Assembly (NCBI GenBank): GCA_046546355.1
Contig: JBKGXZ010000067.1
Location: forward strand, 1 to 9,350
Direction of reading: 5' to 3'
Source: CAZBUB01 sp046546355
GTDB taxonomy: Bacteria > Desulfobacterota > Desulfovibrionia > Desulfovibrionales > Desulfothermaceae
DNA length: 9,350 nt
Shown here: in pieces, positions 1 through 6,516 of the stretch
Numbering within the stretch: the stretch's first letter is position 1
How the letters are laid out: each line of letters opens with the position of its first letter
Program-made: the position numbers and the translations under genes
The notes under the pieces: model-generated
Database searches by the model: none
Told to the model about the DNA's origin: nothing
Seen by the model: only the letters and a program-made list of their open reading frames with translations

Positions 1-28
1 TCAGTCTGGACTGGAAATCTATCTGCAT
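1..28 (-). CDS. Possible start of the next gene (partial, weak)
   Basis: An ATG at 26-28 on the minus strand opens a frame MQIDFQSRL that runs off the left edge. It lies 16 bases past a TATAAA box, and all neighbouring genes are on this strand. However, only nine codons are visible, there is no good ribosome site (CAGAAA at best), and the frame is also open upstream through the repeat. Residues too few to identify. The plus-strand frame from position 2 to a TGA at 167-169 is open too, so a convergent gene cannot be fully excluded. Confidence 0.22.
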
Positions 29-44
29 ATTAATTTCTGTGTGT

Positions 45-72
45 TTTATAAGGTAAATATCATCAATATCAA
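45..72 (-). promoter_or_regulatory. Sigma70-like promoter built on the hexamer tract
   Basis: On the minus strand TTGATA (67-72) is followed, after a 16-base spacer, by TATAAA (45-50). This is close to the TTGACA-N17-TATAAT consensus. Both boxes lie within the repeat: -35 in the hexamers and -10 in its conserved head. It points left, away from recJ, towards a possible start codon at 28-26. AT-rich repeats can match by chance, and there is no experimental support. Confidence 0.45.
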
Positions 73-115
73 TATCAATATCGATAGCGATAGCGATTAC
101 GACAACGACTACGAA
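46..115. repeat. Hexamer-phased tract (family A, copy 1)
   Basis: Nine six-base units run from 62 to 115: ATCAAT three times, then ATCGAT, AGCGAT, AGCGAT, TACGAC, AACGAC, TACGAA. The head TTATAAGGTAAATATCATC (46-64) resembles the heads at 5125 and 7570. Units nearest the head are AT-rich and uniform, and distal ones are more diverged, as in the other two copies. It is separated from the heptamer hairpin by 13 bp. No inverted partner arm is visible. Frames through it stay open on both strands because of the period. The peptides would be simple alternating Ile/Ser/Tyr and Asn/Asp, with no start codon or ribosome site. Confidence 0.78.
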
Positions 116-128
116 TTATTTGGTGCCT

Positions 129-229
129 GTTATCGGTTATCGGTTATTGGTTATATGCTCAGATTCTGAGTCTTGATAACCCTTCACTGATTACCCGTCA
201 CTGATAACTATTAACCGATAACTGTTAAC
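129..229. repeat. Heptamer-phased hairpin element (family B, copy 1) after recJ
   Basis: The left arm (129-154) is GTTATCG, GTTATCG, GTTATTG, GTTAT. The right arm (204-229) is its degenerate complement, pairing at 22 of 26 positions. The loop carries a 6-1-6 palindrome (158-170, core CAGATTCTG). This core is the reverse complement of the one in the copy at 9208-9292. TCACTGAT occurs at 184 and 198, 14 bases apart, which keeps the seven-base phase. Heptamer-like units continue to the recJ stop (ACTGCCA, ACCGCC). On the recJ transcript it would form a long stem just past the stop codon. No U-tract follows, so it is more likely a processing or stability element, or a selfish repeat, than a canonical terminator. 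Confidence 0.85.
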
Positions 230-240
230 TGCCAACCGCC

Positions 241-1950
241 TCAGTCCTGCCCCAGGCAGCGCCAGTCCCGAATTACCAGGTCAATGCTGGTCAGGCCGTT
301 AAAATGGTTCAGCTGCGGGGTGAAAGCCAGCTGCAGGTTGCCTCCAGCCACTTCAGGGCCCAGCTGCTTCGCCTGACGCCAGGCCTTGCCAGGCATGCTG
401 ACCCCAGCTTTTTCGTCCCTGAGCTGCAATGAGACATGGTTCTGGCCGATGACTTTGTATTTCTGCACCTTGAGCGCCGGAGAACAAAACAGGGGCCTGG
501 AGTTGCCCGGGCCAAAAGGCTGCAGCAAGTCCAGCTCCTGCACCAGCTGCAGGTCCACCATGTTCAGGCCCAGCCTGGCCTCCAGCTGCAGGCTGGGTCC
601 AGGCAGCACCTGGCCCAGCTGAGCGGTCACGGCCTGAGGAAACAACTGCTTTAGCTCCTGCAGCCTGTCAGTCTCCAGGCTCAGCCCGGCAGCTTGATGA
701 TGGCCTCCGAAAGTGCTCAGACAAGGCTCGCAGTCCTTGAGGCCCTGGAATAGATCGAACTCCGGGATGCTCCTGCCAGAGCCCTTGATGCCCTGCCCAT
801 CCCTGGTCAAAATCAGCACCGGCCGGTAAAAGCGCTCTGCCACCCTAGAGGCCACGATACCTATAATCCCGGGATGCCAGTCCGTTGCGTACAAAACCAG
901 GCCCGGGCTATCCTTTTGCTGCTCAGCCTGTTCCAGGGCCTGCTGCAGGATGCCCTGCTCCTGTTTCTGCCTGTCCTGGTTCAGCTTGTCCAGCTGGGCT
1001 GCCAGGGGCCTGGCAGTGCTCAGATCCGGGGCCAAAAGCAGATCCAGGGCCAGCTCTGTCTCCCCCATACGGCCCGCGGCATTCAGCCTGGGGGCCAGAC
1101 TGAAGCCCACCTGGCCGCTGCCCAACGGGGCCGTGGGCGGCAGCCTGCTGGCTTCCTTCAGGGCAAAGATCCCGGGTCTTTTGGCTTCCTGGAGCACCAA
1201 GAGCCCGTTCTTGACCAGGATGCGGTTCTCTAGGCTGAGCTCCACCACATCTGCAATAGTGCCCAGAGCCACCAGATCCAGGTACTGGCGCATATCCAGG
1301 AGCTCTCCAGGCAAAAGCCGGTTCAGCCGGCAAAGAAGCAAAAAAGCCACCCCCACCCCGGCCAGGTTGGAGTAGCCGCATTCGCTGACCTTGGGATTGA
1401 CCACCGCCCTGGCCCGGGGCAGCCTGTCCCCTGGCAGGTGGTGGTCAGTAATTACCGCCTGCAGGCCCAGCTCCTCTGCCAGCTGCAGCTCCTCCAGATC
1501 AGCAACCCCGCAGTCCACGCTGAGCAGGATCTCAGCGCCCTGATCAGCCAGCTCCTTAAGCCCCTGCTGATTCAATCCGTAGCCCTCGTTGAGCCGATGC
1601 GGGATATAGTGCAGCACCCTGCAGCCCCTGCGGCGCAGAAAATCCAGCACCATGGCGGTGGAGGTCAGCCCGTCCACGTCATAATCCCCCCAGACCGCCA
1701 ATATCTTGCCCTGGGTCAAGGCCTCAGTCAGGAACTGGGCAGCTTCCTCCAGCTGGGGCCAGTCCTGCAGACCCGGCAAGTGGCGAAGGCCCGGGCTGAG
1801 GAAAAGGTCCATGTCCTTCAGGCTGCAGTAACCCCGATGCCAGAGCAGCCTGGCCAGGAAGCAGGAAATGTTCAGCTCCCTGGCCCAGCTGTCTATATCT
1901 GCCGGTTCCTGTCCTGCCTGGGGGGAACAGAATCTCCAGCTGCATTGCAT
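241..1950 (-). CDS. recJ: Single-stranded-DNA-specific exonuclease RecJ
   Basis: RecJ is a 5'-to-3' single-strand exonuclease used in RecF-pathway recombination, mismatch repair and base-excision repair. The 569 residues match the family's usual length. The DHH-domain motifs are all present: GDYDVDG (88-94), VDCG (145-148), TDHH (168-171) with VVNPK after it, and LGTIADVV (229-236). The DHHA1 motif GGHHQAAG is at 415-422, and the OB-fold region with QPFGPGN (477-483) follows. All the expected metal-binding Asp and His residues seem intact. The ATG at 1950 is 3 bp after the TPR stop; the ribosome site is weak (GGAC), so coupling to the upstream gene is likely. About 8% of residues are Gln. It appears to be the last gene of its operon: the stop (241-243) is 11 bp from a heptamer hairpin. 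Confidence 0.98.
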   Translation of the reverse strand: MQCSWRFCSPQAGQEPADIDSWARELNISCFLARLLWHRGYCSLKDMDLFLSPGLRHLPGLQDWPQLEEAAQFLTEALTQGKILAVWGDYDVDGLTSTAMVLDFLRRRGCRVLHYIPHRLNEGYGLNQQGLKELADQGAEILLSVDCGVADLEELQLAEELGLQAVITDHHLPGDRLPRARAVVNPKVSECGYSNLAGVGVAFLLLCRLNRLLPGELLDMRQYLDLVALGTIADVVELSLENRILVKNGLLVLQEAKRPGIFALKEASRLPPTAPLGSGQVGFSLAPRLNAAGRMGETELALDLLLAPDLSTARPLAAQLDKLNQDRQKQEQGILQQALEQAEQQKDSPGLVLYATDWHPGIIGIVASRVAERFYRPVLILTRDGQGIKGSGRSIPEFDLFQGLKDCEPCLSTFGGHHQAAGLSLETDRLQELKQLFPQAVTAQLGQVLPGPSLQLEARLGLNMVDLQLVQELDLLQPFGPGNSRPLFCSPALKVQKYKVIGQNHVSLQLRDEKAGVSMPGKAWRQAKQLGPEVAGGNLQLAFTPQLNHFNGLTSIDLVIRDWRCLGQD

Positions 1951-1953
1951 GAG

Positions 1954-2760
1954 CTAGTCCACGTAGCCCTTTTTCTTGAGGTAGTCCATGAACTGCTGAG
2001 CCTCCTGGAAATCAGGATTCAGCTTCAGAGCCTTCTCCAGATACTTGCCACTTTCCTTACCCTTGCCCTGCTCGAACAAGAGCCGGGCCACATTGTGCAG
2101 CAGATGCTCGTCTGTCTGGCTGAGCTCCATGGCCCGCTTGTAGTACTGCAGGCACTGATCATACATCTTGTTCTTGCGCAGGCTGATGCCGAAGTCGTTG
2201 AACAGGTGCTTATGCTCTTCCTCAAAGGCAGCGTCCAGTTGCACCAATCTGTTGAAGATGTCGTCCGCCTTGCCTGTCTCCCCCCGGTCCAGATAGGTCA
2301 ACCCCAGGCCGAAATTGGCCCGGATGTTCTCCTCATCCACCTTCAGGGCGTTGCCGTACTCGTACTCCGCACTGTAGCTCTCCCCGCGCTGCCGATGCCT
2401 GTCCGCCCGGGCCACTGTCCTTTGCAACTCCCGCATCTTAGGGTACACAGTGTCGGTGTAGAACTCCGGCTCAGGGGAAAAGTTGTCCAGGATCTCATCC
2501 TTGGGCACCAGCCTTTTGGGGCCGGCTGGCACATAATTCTTGTTCAAATACTGCACTTCTACCTGGCCGTCGTCCTGTTCCTGCACCATAAAGTAGTGCT
2601 TCTGCACTGACTTCTGGGTAGTGCTGCCTGTGCCTATCTTGGACTCAGTCTGGGTGGAGAAGACCCCCTTGATCTTGCCCCGCTCATCCACTGGCTTGGG
2701 GGTGGACACCTGTCCTGCTTCGCCTTTTTGCTCCTGGGTAGTCTTTGTTTTTTGCTGCAT
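1954..2760 (-). CDS. Tetratricopeptide repeat protein
   Basis: This 268-residue protein has two halves. Residues 1-100 are hydrophilic and include a low-complexity start (MQQKTKTTQEQKG), then KGVFSTQTESKIGTGSTTQK and a probable small beta-domain (HYFMVQEQDDGQVEVQYLN). Residues about 115-250 form roughly four TPR helix pairs: about 117-145, 146-177, 185-216 and 217-250, the last ending YLEKALKLNP. The FSTQ-GTG-TTQK / PAGPK / PEPEFY layout resembles TPR proteins I associate with Desulfovibrio-type genomes next to gmk and recJ; partners are unknown. There is no signal peptide or membrane helix, so it is probably cytosolic. The ATG at 2760 has AAGGA (2770-2774) nine bases ahead. The stop is 3 bp before recJ, implying translational coupling. 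TPR scaffolding is inferred; no enzyme motif is visible. Confidence 0.88.
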   Translation of the reverse strand: MQQKTKTTQEQKGEAGQVSTPKPVDERGKIKGVFSTQTESKIGTGSTTQKSVQKHYFMVQEQDDGQVEVQYLNKNYVPAGPKRLVPKDEILDNFSPEPEFYTDTVYPKMRELQRTVARADRHRQRGESYSAEYEYGNALKVDEENIRANFGLGLTYLDRGETGKADDIFNRLVQLDAAFEEEHKHLFNDFGISLRKNKMYDQCLQYYKRAMELSQTDEHLLHNVARLLFEQGKGKESGKYLEKALKLNPDFQEAQQFMDYLKKKGYVD

Positions 2761-2799
2761 AAGGCCTTGTCCTTGCTTTTTGGCTGCTCGAGCGCCCTA

Positions 2800-3423
2800 C
2801 TACCGCTCCCAGTCAGCCAGGATCTGCTGCAGTAAACCCGGCTGCAGCCCGGGCCTGGATTTCTCGGCCAGGTAGATGCCCCGTAGCCTGTGATAGGCCT
2901 CCTCCAGGTCCTGGTTCAGGACCCAGAACTCAAACTCCTGGGCAGCCAAAAGCTCCTGCCTGGCTGCCTCCAGCCGCTTTTGCCTGGTACCGGGATCTTC
3001 CGCTCCACGCCTGGACAGCCTGGCTTCCAGCTCCGCCCTGGAAGGGGGCAGGATAAATATGAACACCGCAGGATCCAAGGAGTCCCGGAGCTGCCTGGCC
3101 CCCTGCACATCTATGTCGAATATCAGGTCCTTACCCTGGGCCATGAGCTCCTGGCTCTCCTGCAGGGGGGTGCCGTAATAGTTGCCATGCACCCTGGCCC
3201 ACTCTGCGAAAAATCCCTGCTGGATCAGGCCCTTAAACTCCTGCTGTTCCACAAAATAGTATTCCCTACCCTGGACCTCGCCCTGCCTGGGAGCTCTGGT
3301 GGTGTAGGACACAGAAAAGGAAAAGCCGGAGAACTCGGAGCGCAGCCTATTTATCAGGGTGGACTTGCCTGCCCCTGACGGGGCACAGATCACCAGAGCC
3401 AGTCCTTTCTGCCTAGCCCGCAT
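2800..3423 (-). CDS. gmk: Guanylate kinase
   Basis: Guanylate kinase phosphorylates GMP to GDP with ATP in the cytoplasm. The 207-residue product has the P-loop APSGAGKST (14-22) and the GMP-binding segment YTTRAPRQGEVQGREYYFV. It also has EWARVHGNYYGT, FDIDVQGARQL, the FILPPS...LEARLSRRGAED lid region and a VLNQDLEEAYHRL tail, all in family order and of normal length. I place the start at the ATG of 3423 rather than 3444. AAGGGG (3431-3436) lies seven bases before 3423, while no ribosome site precedes 3444, and MRARQKGLALVICAPSG is a typical opening. The longer version would add MQIRGPR. It overlaps remA by 11 bp. Many genomes place rpoZ after gmk; here a TPR gene follows after 39 bp and no rpoZ is seen. 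Confidence 0.96.
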   Translation of the reverse strand: MRARQKGLALVICAPSGAGKSTLINRLRSEFSGFSFSVSYTTRAPRQGEVQGREYYFVEQQEFKGLIQQGFFAEWARVHGNYYGTPLQESQELMAQGKDLIFDIDVQGARQLRDSLDPAVFIFILPPSRAELEARLSRRGAEDPGTRQKRLEAARQELLAAQEFEFWVLNQDLEEAYHRLRGIYLAEKSRPGLQPGLLQQILADWER

Positions 3424-3676
3424 CCTGGGACCCCTTATCTGCATAGCGCTGGGCTATGGTCTCGGCCTGCAGCGCGGACAGGAAGACATGATTAGAATCC
3501 GTGATGATTATGGACCTGGTCTTCCTGCCCTGGGTAGCGTCCACCAGACGACCCTCCTGCCTGGCGTCCTCCCGCAGCCTGCGCATGGGCGAGGAACCCG
3601 GGTTGACAATGCCCACCACCCTTGAGACCACCACAGAATTGCCAAAGCCGATATTCAACAGATGTTTCAGCGCCAT
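3413..3676 (-). CDS. remA: RemA/DUF370 family small regulatory protein
   Basis: This 87-residue protein aligns with the DUF370/RemA family by eye: MALKHLLNIGFGNSVVVSRV, then VNPGSSPMRRLREDARQEGR, LVDATQGRKTRSIIITDS and HVFLSALQAETIAQR. In Bacillus, RemA is a DNA-binding regulator of matrix and osmoprotection genes; the role in deltaproteobacteria is not established, so function here is by family only. The basic patch around MRRLREDARQ is the expected nucleic-acid-contacting region. The ATG at 3676 is preceded by GGAG (3683-3686), which overlaps the yicC end; the two genes are 3 bp apart. The C-terminus overlaps gmk by 11 bp if gmk starts at 3423. The yicC-remA-gmk order is a widely conserved cluster in bacteria. 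Confidence 0.93.
   Translation of the reverse strand: MALKHLLNIGFGNSVVVSRVVGIVNPGSSPMRRLREDARQEGRLVDATQGRKTRSIIITDSNHVFLSALQAETIAQRYADKGSQDAG
3431..3436 (-). promoter_or_regulatory. Shine-Dalgarno AAGGGG deciding the gmk start
   Basis: Read on the minus strand, AAGGGG-TCCCAGG-ATG gives a seven-base spacing to the ATG at 3421-3423. The site lies inside the remA coding region. It argues against the upstream in-frame ATG at 3442-3444, which has no purine-rich site. Confidence 0.7.
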
Positions 3677-3679
3677 AAC

Positions 3680-4564
3680 CTACTCCAGATTCTGGACCTG
3701 TTCCCTGCACTTTTCCAGCTCGGTCTTGAAATCCACCACCAGCCTGCTGACCCGTGAATCCTGGGCCTTGTTCCCGCAGGTATTGATCTCCCTGAAGCAC
3801 TCCTGAAGCATAAAGTCCAGCCTGCGCCCGCCACCAGAGTCTGAGGACCCCAGCATCTCCTGCAGGGCGTCCAGGTGACTCTGCAATCTGGTCAACTCCT
3901 CGCTGACATCTGCTTTGTCCGCCAGCAGGGCCAGCTCCTGGTTCAATCTGCCTTCATCCAGGCCGGTCGCAGACTGCTCAGCTGCCTGCTCCAGGCGCTG
4001 GCGCAAAAGCTGCAGCTTTTCCTGGGCCAGGTCCTGGGTGCTGCTGCTAAGCTCCTGTAGCCAGTCCTGCAGCCTGTTTATACGCTGCACAAGATCCCTG
4101 GCCAGAGTCCGGCCTTCCTTGCGCCTGGACCCATCCCAGTCCCACAATGCCTTTTCCAGCCCCGCAAGCAGACTCTGTTGCAGCTCCTGGCCCAACCCGC
4201 CCCCTTGCTCCTGCCACAAGGCAGGGATGTTCAACAATCGATTCAAGTCAGGGCTAAAGCCCACACCCAACACAGAGGCCAACTCCTGAAGCCTGGCCAG
4301 CATGGCCGCAGCCCGGGCCTGATCCAGCCGTACCGGAACCAGGTCCTTCTGCAGCAGCTGCAGCTCCAGGCCTATCTCCAGCCTGCCCCTGGAAGCGAAC
4401 TCCCGCAGCTTTTGCTCCCAGACAGGCTCCTGGCTCTGCAGATAACTGGGCACCCTCCAGCGCAATGAGAGGTGTTTGGAGTTTACACTCCTGATCTCCC
4501 AGTACTGGGCGCAGCCCTGATCCTGGGACTGGTAGCTGCCGTAGCCGGTCATGCTCTTATGCAA
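3680..4564 (-). CDS. yicC: YicC family endoribonuclease
   Basis: YicC proteins are divalent-metal endoribonucleases; the E. coli member has been linked to decay of the small RNA RyhB. The 294 residues contain an N-terminal YicC_N domain (opening KSMTGYGSY) and a C-terminal DUF1732 domain. Clear blocks are SEELTRLQSHLDAL (221-234), GGRRLDFMLQECFREINT (245-262), GNKAQDSRVSRLVVDFKTEL (264-283) and the terminal EKCREQVQNLE. The middle is a Gln-rich coiled-coil-like stretch (about 115-215). I prefer the TTG start at 4564: GGAGG (4569-4573) sits four bases ahead, and MHKSMTGYG matches the usual family opening. The ATG at 4552 would be 16 bases from that site. About 11% of residues are Gln. remA follows after 3 bp. 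Confidence 0.95.
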   Translation of the reverse strand: MHKSMTGYGSYQSQDQGCAQYWEIRSVNSKHLSLRWRVPSYLQSQEPVWEQKLREFASRGRLEIGLELQLLQKDLVPVRLDQARAAAMLARLQELASVLGVGFSPDLNRLLNIPALWQEQGGGLGQELQQSLLAGLEKALWDWDGSRRKEGRTLARDLVQRINRLQDWLQELSSSTQDLAQEKLQLLRQRLEQAAEQSATGLDEGRLNQELALLADKADVSEELTRLQSHLDALQEMLGSSDSGGGRRLDFMLQECFREINTCGNKAQDSRVSRLVVDFKTELEKCREQVQNLE

Positions 4565-4568
4565 ATCG

Positions 4569-4573
4569 CCTCC
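4569..4573 (-). promoter_or_regulatory. Shine-Dalgarno GGAGG deciding the yicC TTG start
   Basis: On the minus strand the sequence reads GGAGG-CGAT-TTG. The four-base spacing to TTG (4562-4564) is workable, whereas the next in-frame ATG (4550-4552) lies 16 bases away. The site sits after the DUF4416 stop codon (4582-4584), in the 17-bp intergenic gap. Confidence 0.75.
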
Positions 4574-4581
4574 AGCGCCTG

Positions 4582-5124
4582 TTATCGACCCGAACGATGC
4601 CGCAGCTTCTGCTTATAGCGCTGCCGCAGCTGGTTCAAAATTTCCTGCAGGAGTCTACCCCCATAATCCGGATACGTCCAGGGCAGAGTCTGCCAGCCAC
4701 CCTTGCTGTACACCAGGGTCAGGTCCGCATACACCCCCTGATCCAGGTAGATGCGGTGGGTAAAGTTCTTGCCTGTGGCCAGCACCAACTGCTCCAGGGT
4801 CAGATAGCCAGGGTCCAGGTTAAACAGCCTGTTGGCGTCAGACCTGGCCCAGCTTAGCTCCAGGTTGTGGCACAGCAGCTTTATGCGCACCAGCCCCTGT
4901 CTGGGCATCAGGGGCTCGAAAGCCAGGATCCTGCGGAGGATGGGGACTCCCAACTCCTGGTTGTAGTAGCTCGTCTCTGTAAAGGCAAAAGGCTCGGAGA
5001 TATAGTCCGCGAGGCCCAGCTCAGGCTCCAGCTCTTGCAGCAGAGCTGGCCAGAACTCATCCCAGCTGCTGCTAAGGATGGACAAGATGGGCTGTGCAGG
5101 TAAGGGCTGCTGAAACTTGCTCAT
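4582..5124 (-). CDS. DUF4416 family protein
   Basis: This is a 180-residue cytoplasmic protein of unknown biochemical role, a family I know mainly from deltaproteobacteria and related groups. The call rests on conserved blocks: SEPFAFTETSYYNQELG (43-59), LRRILAFEPL (63-72), IKLLCHNLE (81-89), NLDPGYLTLEQLVLATGKN (102-120), HRIYLDQGVYADLTL (123-137) and LPWTYPDY (147-154). There is no signal peptide or membrane segment, and the C-terminus is basic (KQKLRHRSGR). It heads the run DUF4416-yicC-remA-gmk-TPR-recJ and ends 17 bp before yicC. The context hints at a role near RNA or nucleotide metabolism, but no activity can be assigned. The ATG at 5124 is the only start, since an in-frame stop lies just upstream. 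No Shine-Dalgarno sequence precedes it; the repeat element abuts the ATG. Confidence 0.9.
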   Translation of the reverse strand: MSKFQQPLPAQPILSILSSSWDEFWPALLQELEPELGLADYISEPFAFTETSYYNQELGVPILRRILAFEPLMPRQGLVRIKLLCHNLELSWARSDANRLFNLDPGYLTLEQLVLATGKNFTHRIYLDQGVYADLTLVYSKGGWQTLPWTYPDYGGRLLQEILNQLRQRYKQKLRHRSGR

Positions 5125-5183
5125 AGATAAAGGTAGGTTGCATCAATATCGATCTCGATTGCGACCACGGCTGCGACTGCGAT
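5125..5183. repeat. Hexamer-phased tract (family A, copy 2) in the mtaB-DUF4416 gap
   Basis: Seven units of six bases run from 5142 to 5183: ATCAAT, ATCGAT, CTCGAT, TGCGAC, CACGGC, TGCGAC, TGCGAT. They are preceded by a head (ATAAAGGTAGGTTGCATCAAT) much like the heads at 46 and 7570. Unlike the copy at 7579-7689, no complementary second arm is visible. The head directly touches the ATG of the DUF4416 gene (5122-5124), leaving no room for a separate leader. The remaining 43 bp up to the mtaB stop hold only a weak, bulged GGC-TG/CA-GCC pairing next to the stop. The plus-strand frame through the tract has a stop just upstream and no start codon, so it is not coding. Confidence 0.75.
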
Positions 5184-5226
5184 TTGGGGGAAGCAAGGCG
5201 ATTCAATTTCGGCCTGCAAAACAGCC

Positions 5227-6516
5227 TCAAAGGCTGACCAGAACCCCCTCCTCCTGGACCTCTCTCGGCTGCACCTGGATCCTGTCCCTGGCCTGCAGAT
5301 GCTCAGGCTCCCGCTCCCCCTGCAGCAGGCAGGTGACGTAGTACTCGCAGAGTCCCAGGGCAGGTGCTGTCTGCTCCAGGACTAATTCCAGGCCTGCCAG
5401 GCTGCAAAGCCTTTGCAGAAACTCCAGCCTCTTGCCCTGCATCAGGGATCTGAGCTCATGGCTGCGCCTCTTCTTCTCCCTGGGGCTGACCTGCTCCTGA
5501 AACCCGAGCGCCCTGGTTCCGGGCCTCGGGGAATAGGAAAAGACATGGGCGTAGCTCAGGGGCTGGGCGCGGCAAAATTCCAGGGTCTGCTGAAAATCCT
5601 GCTCTTTTTCCCCTGGAAAGCCCAGCAGCACGTCAGCCCCCAGGGCATAAACCGGCCAGATACGCTTCAGGCTGGACAAAAACTCCTGCACCTGCCTGGC
5701 CTGATAGCCCTGCCTGCCCATATTCTGCAGCACCCTGGGGCTTGCGCTCTGCAGTGAGAGATGCAGATGGGGGCAGACCAGGCTGCTGGAGCCCAGTGTA
5801 TCCAGGGCCTTTGGTCCCAGCAGGCCAGGGTCCAGGGAGCTCAGCCTGAGCCTGGGCGGATCCTGCAGCCTGATTCCAAGCTCCTGATCCAGGCCCTGTA
5901 CCAGCTCCCAGAAACCACCTCCGCCCGGGAACCTGAATTGGGCCAGATTGATGCCGCTTATCACCAGTTCCTTAAATCCTGCTCCAGCCAGATCCAGGGC
6001 CTCCTGCAGGATCTCCTGCCAGGGTCTGCTCCTGGAGTCGCCCCTGGCCAGGGGCACTATGCAGTAGGTGCATTTGCTGCTGCAGCCATCCTGGACCTTG
6101 AGCACCGGCCGGGCCCTGGGAAAATCCGTAATCCCTTGCAGGGAGCAAGGGCCATCCCCCCCCCTGGACCCATGCCCTGCAGCCCTAAAATCTAAAAGGT
6201 GCTTTTCCCTTTGAGGCACGATCCTGCTTACCCCAGGCAAATCCTGCAGCTCAGGAAAAAAGCCAGAGGCTGCGCACCCGGTGAGCACTATTTCAGCCCC
6301 GGGGCTTAATCTATGCAGCCTGCGCACCTCCTTACGCAGATCCTGCAAGGCCCGGTCCGTAACTGCACAGCTGTTTACCAGGATGTTCCCAGCCAGGGCA
6401 GGATCCTGCACCTCTTGCAGACCTTGGCCTTGCCATGCCTCACGCAGGACTTGGCTTTCGTATTGGTTGATCTTGCAGCCCAGGGTAAAGATATAAAATG
6501 TCCTGGTCTCAGGCAT
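5227..6516 (-). CDS. mtaB: MtaB-type tRNA t6A37 methylthiotransferase (radical SAM)
   Basis: This enzyme family adds a methylthio group to C2 of t6A37 in tRNAs reading ANN codons, such as tRNA-Lys. The 429 residues show the three-part layout. An N-terminal UPF0004 domain carries cluster cysteines C14 (TLGCKINQYES), C50 (NSCAVT) and C81 (LTGCAA). A radical-SAM domain has CxxxCxxC at C145, C149 and C152 (DGCSSKCTYC). A C-terminal TRAM-like region closes the protein. TLGCKINQYES with NSCAVTD points to the MtaB branch rather than MiaB or RimO. The ATG at 6516 is set by GGGAGGGGG (6525-6533), which lies inside the last codons of mnmA, and the two genes overlap by 8 bp. Co-transcription with mnmA is very likely. 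The TGA stop is followed by a 102-bp gap with a hexamer tract and no clear terminator. Confidence 0.93.
   Translation of the reverse strand: MPETRTFYIFTLGCKINQYESQVLREAWQGQGLQEVQDPALAGNILVNSCAVTDRALQDLRKEVRRLHRLSPGAEIVLTGCAASGFFPELQDLPGVSRIVPQREKHLLDFRAAGHGSRGGDGPCSLQGITDFPRARPVLKVQDGCSSKCTYCIVPLARGDSRSRPWQEILQEALDLAGAGFKELVISGINLAQFRFPGGGGFWELVQGLDQELGIRLQDPPRLRLSSLDPGLLGPKALDTLGSSSLVCPHLHLSLQSASPRVLQNMGRQGYQARQVQEFLSSLKRIWPVYALGADVLLGFPGEKEQDFQQTLEFCRAQPLSYAHVFSYSPRPGTRALGFQEQVSPREKKRRSHELRSLMQGKRLEFLQRLCSLAGLELVLEQTAPALGLCEYYVTCLLQGEREPEHLQARDRIQVQPREVQEEGVLVSL

Noticed and set aside
1..240. CRISPR array
   Set aside because: Repeat units are 6-7 bases, degenerate and contiguous, with no unique spacers of regular length and no cas genes nearby.
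1438..2610. Long plus-strand open frame (390 codons) across the recJ start and the TPR gene
   Set aside because: It is antisense to two well-supported genes, is low-complexity in Leu/Gln/Val/Pro, and matches no family. It is explained by the codon bias of the opposite strand.
3424..3444. Longer gmk start at 3444
   Set aside because: No ribosome site precedes it, while AAGGGG is well placed for 3423. The extra seven residues (MQIRGPR) are not part of the kinase core.
3686..3694. CAGATTCTG, the family-B palindrome core, at the end of yicC
   Set aside because: It encodes the last codons of yicC (Q-N-L) and has no heptamer arms, so it is probably a chance match.
5211..5226. GGC-TG/CA-GCC pairing next to the mtaB stop as a terminator
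   Set aside because: It is bulged and short and has no T-tract on either side.
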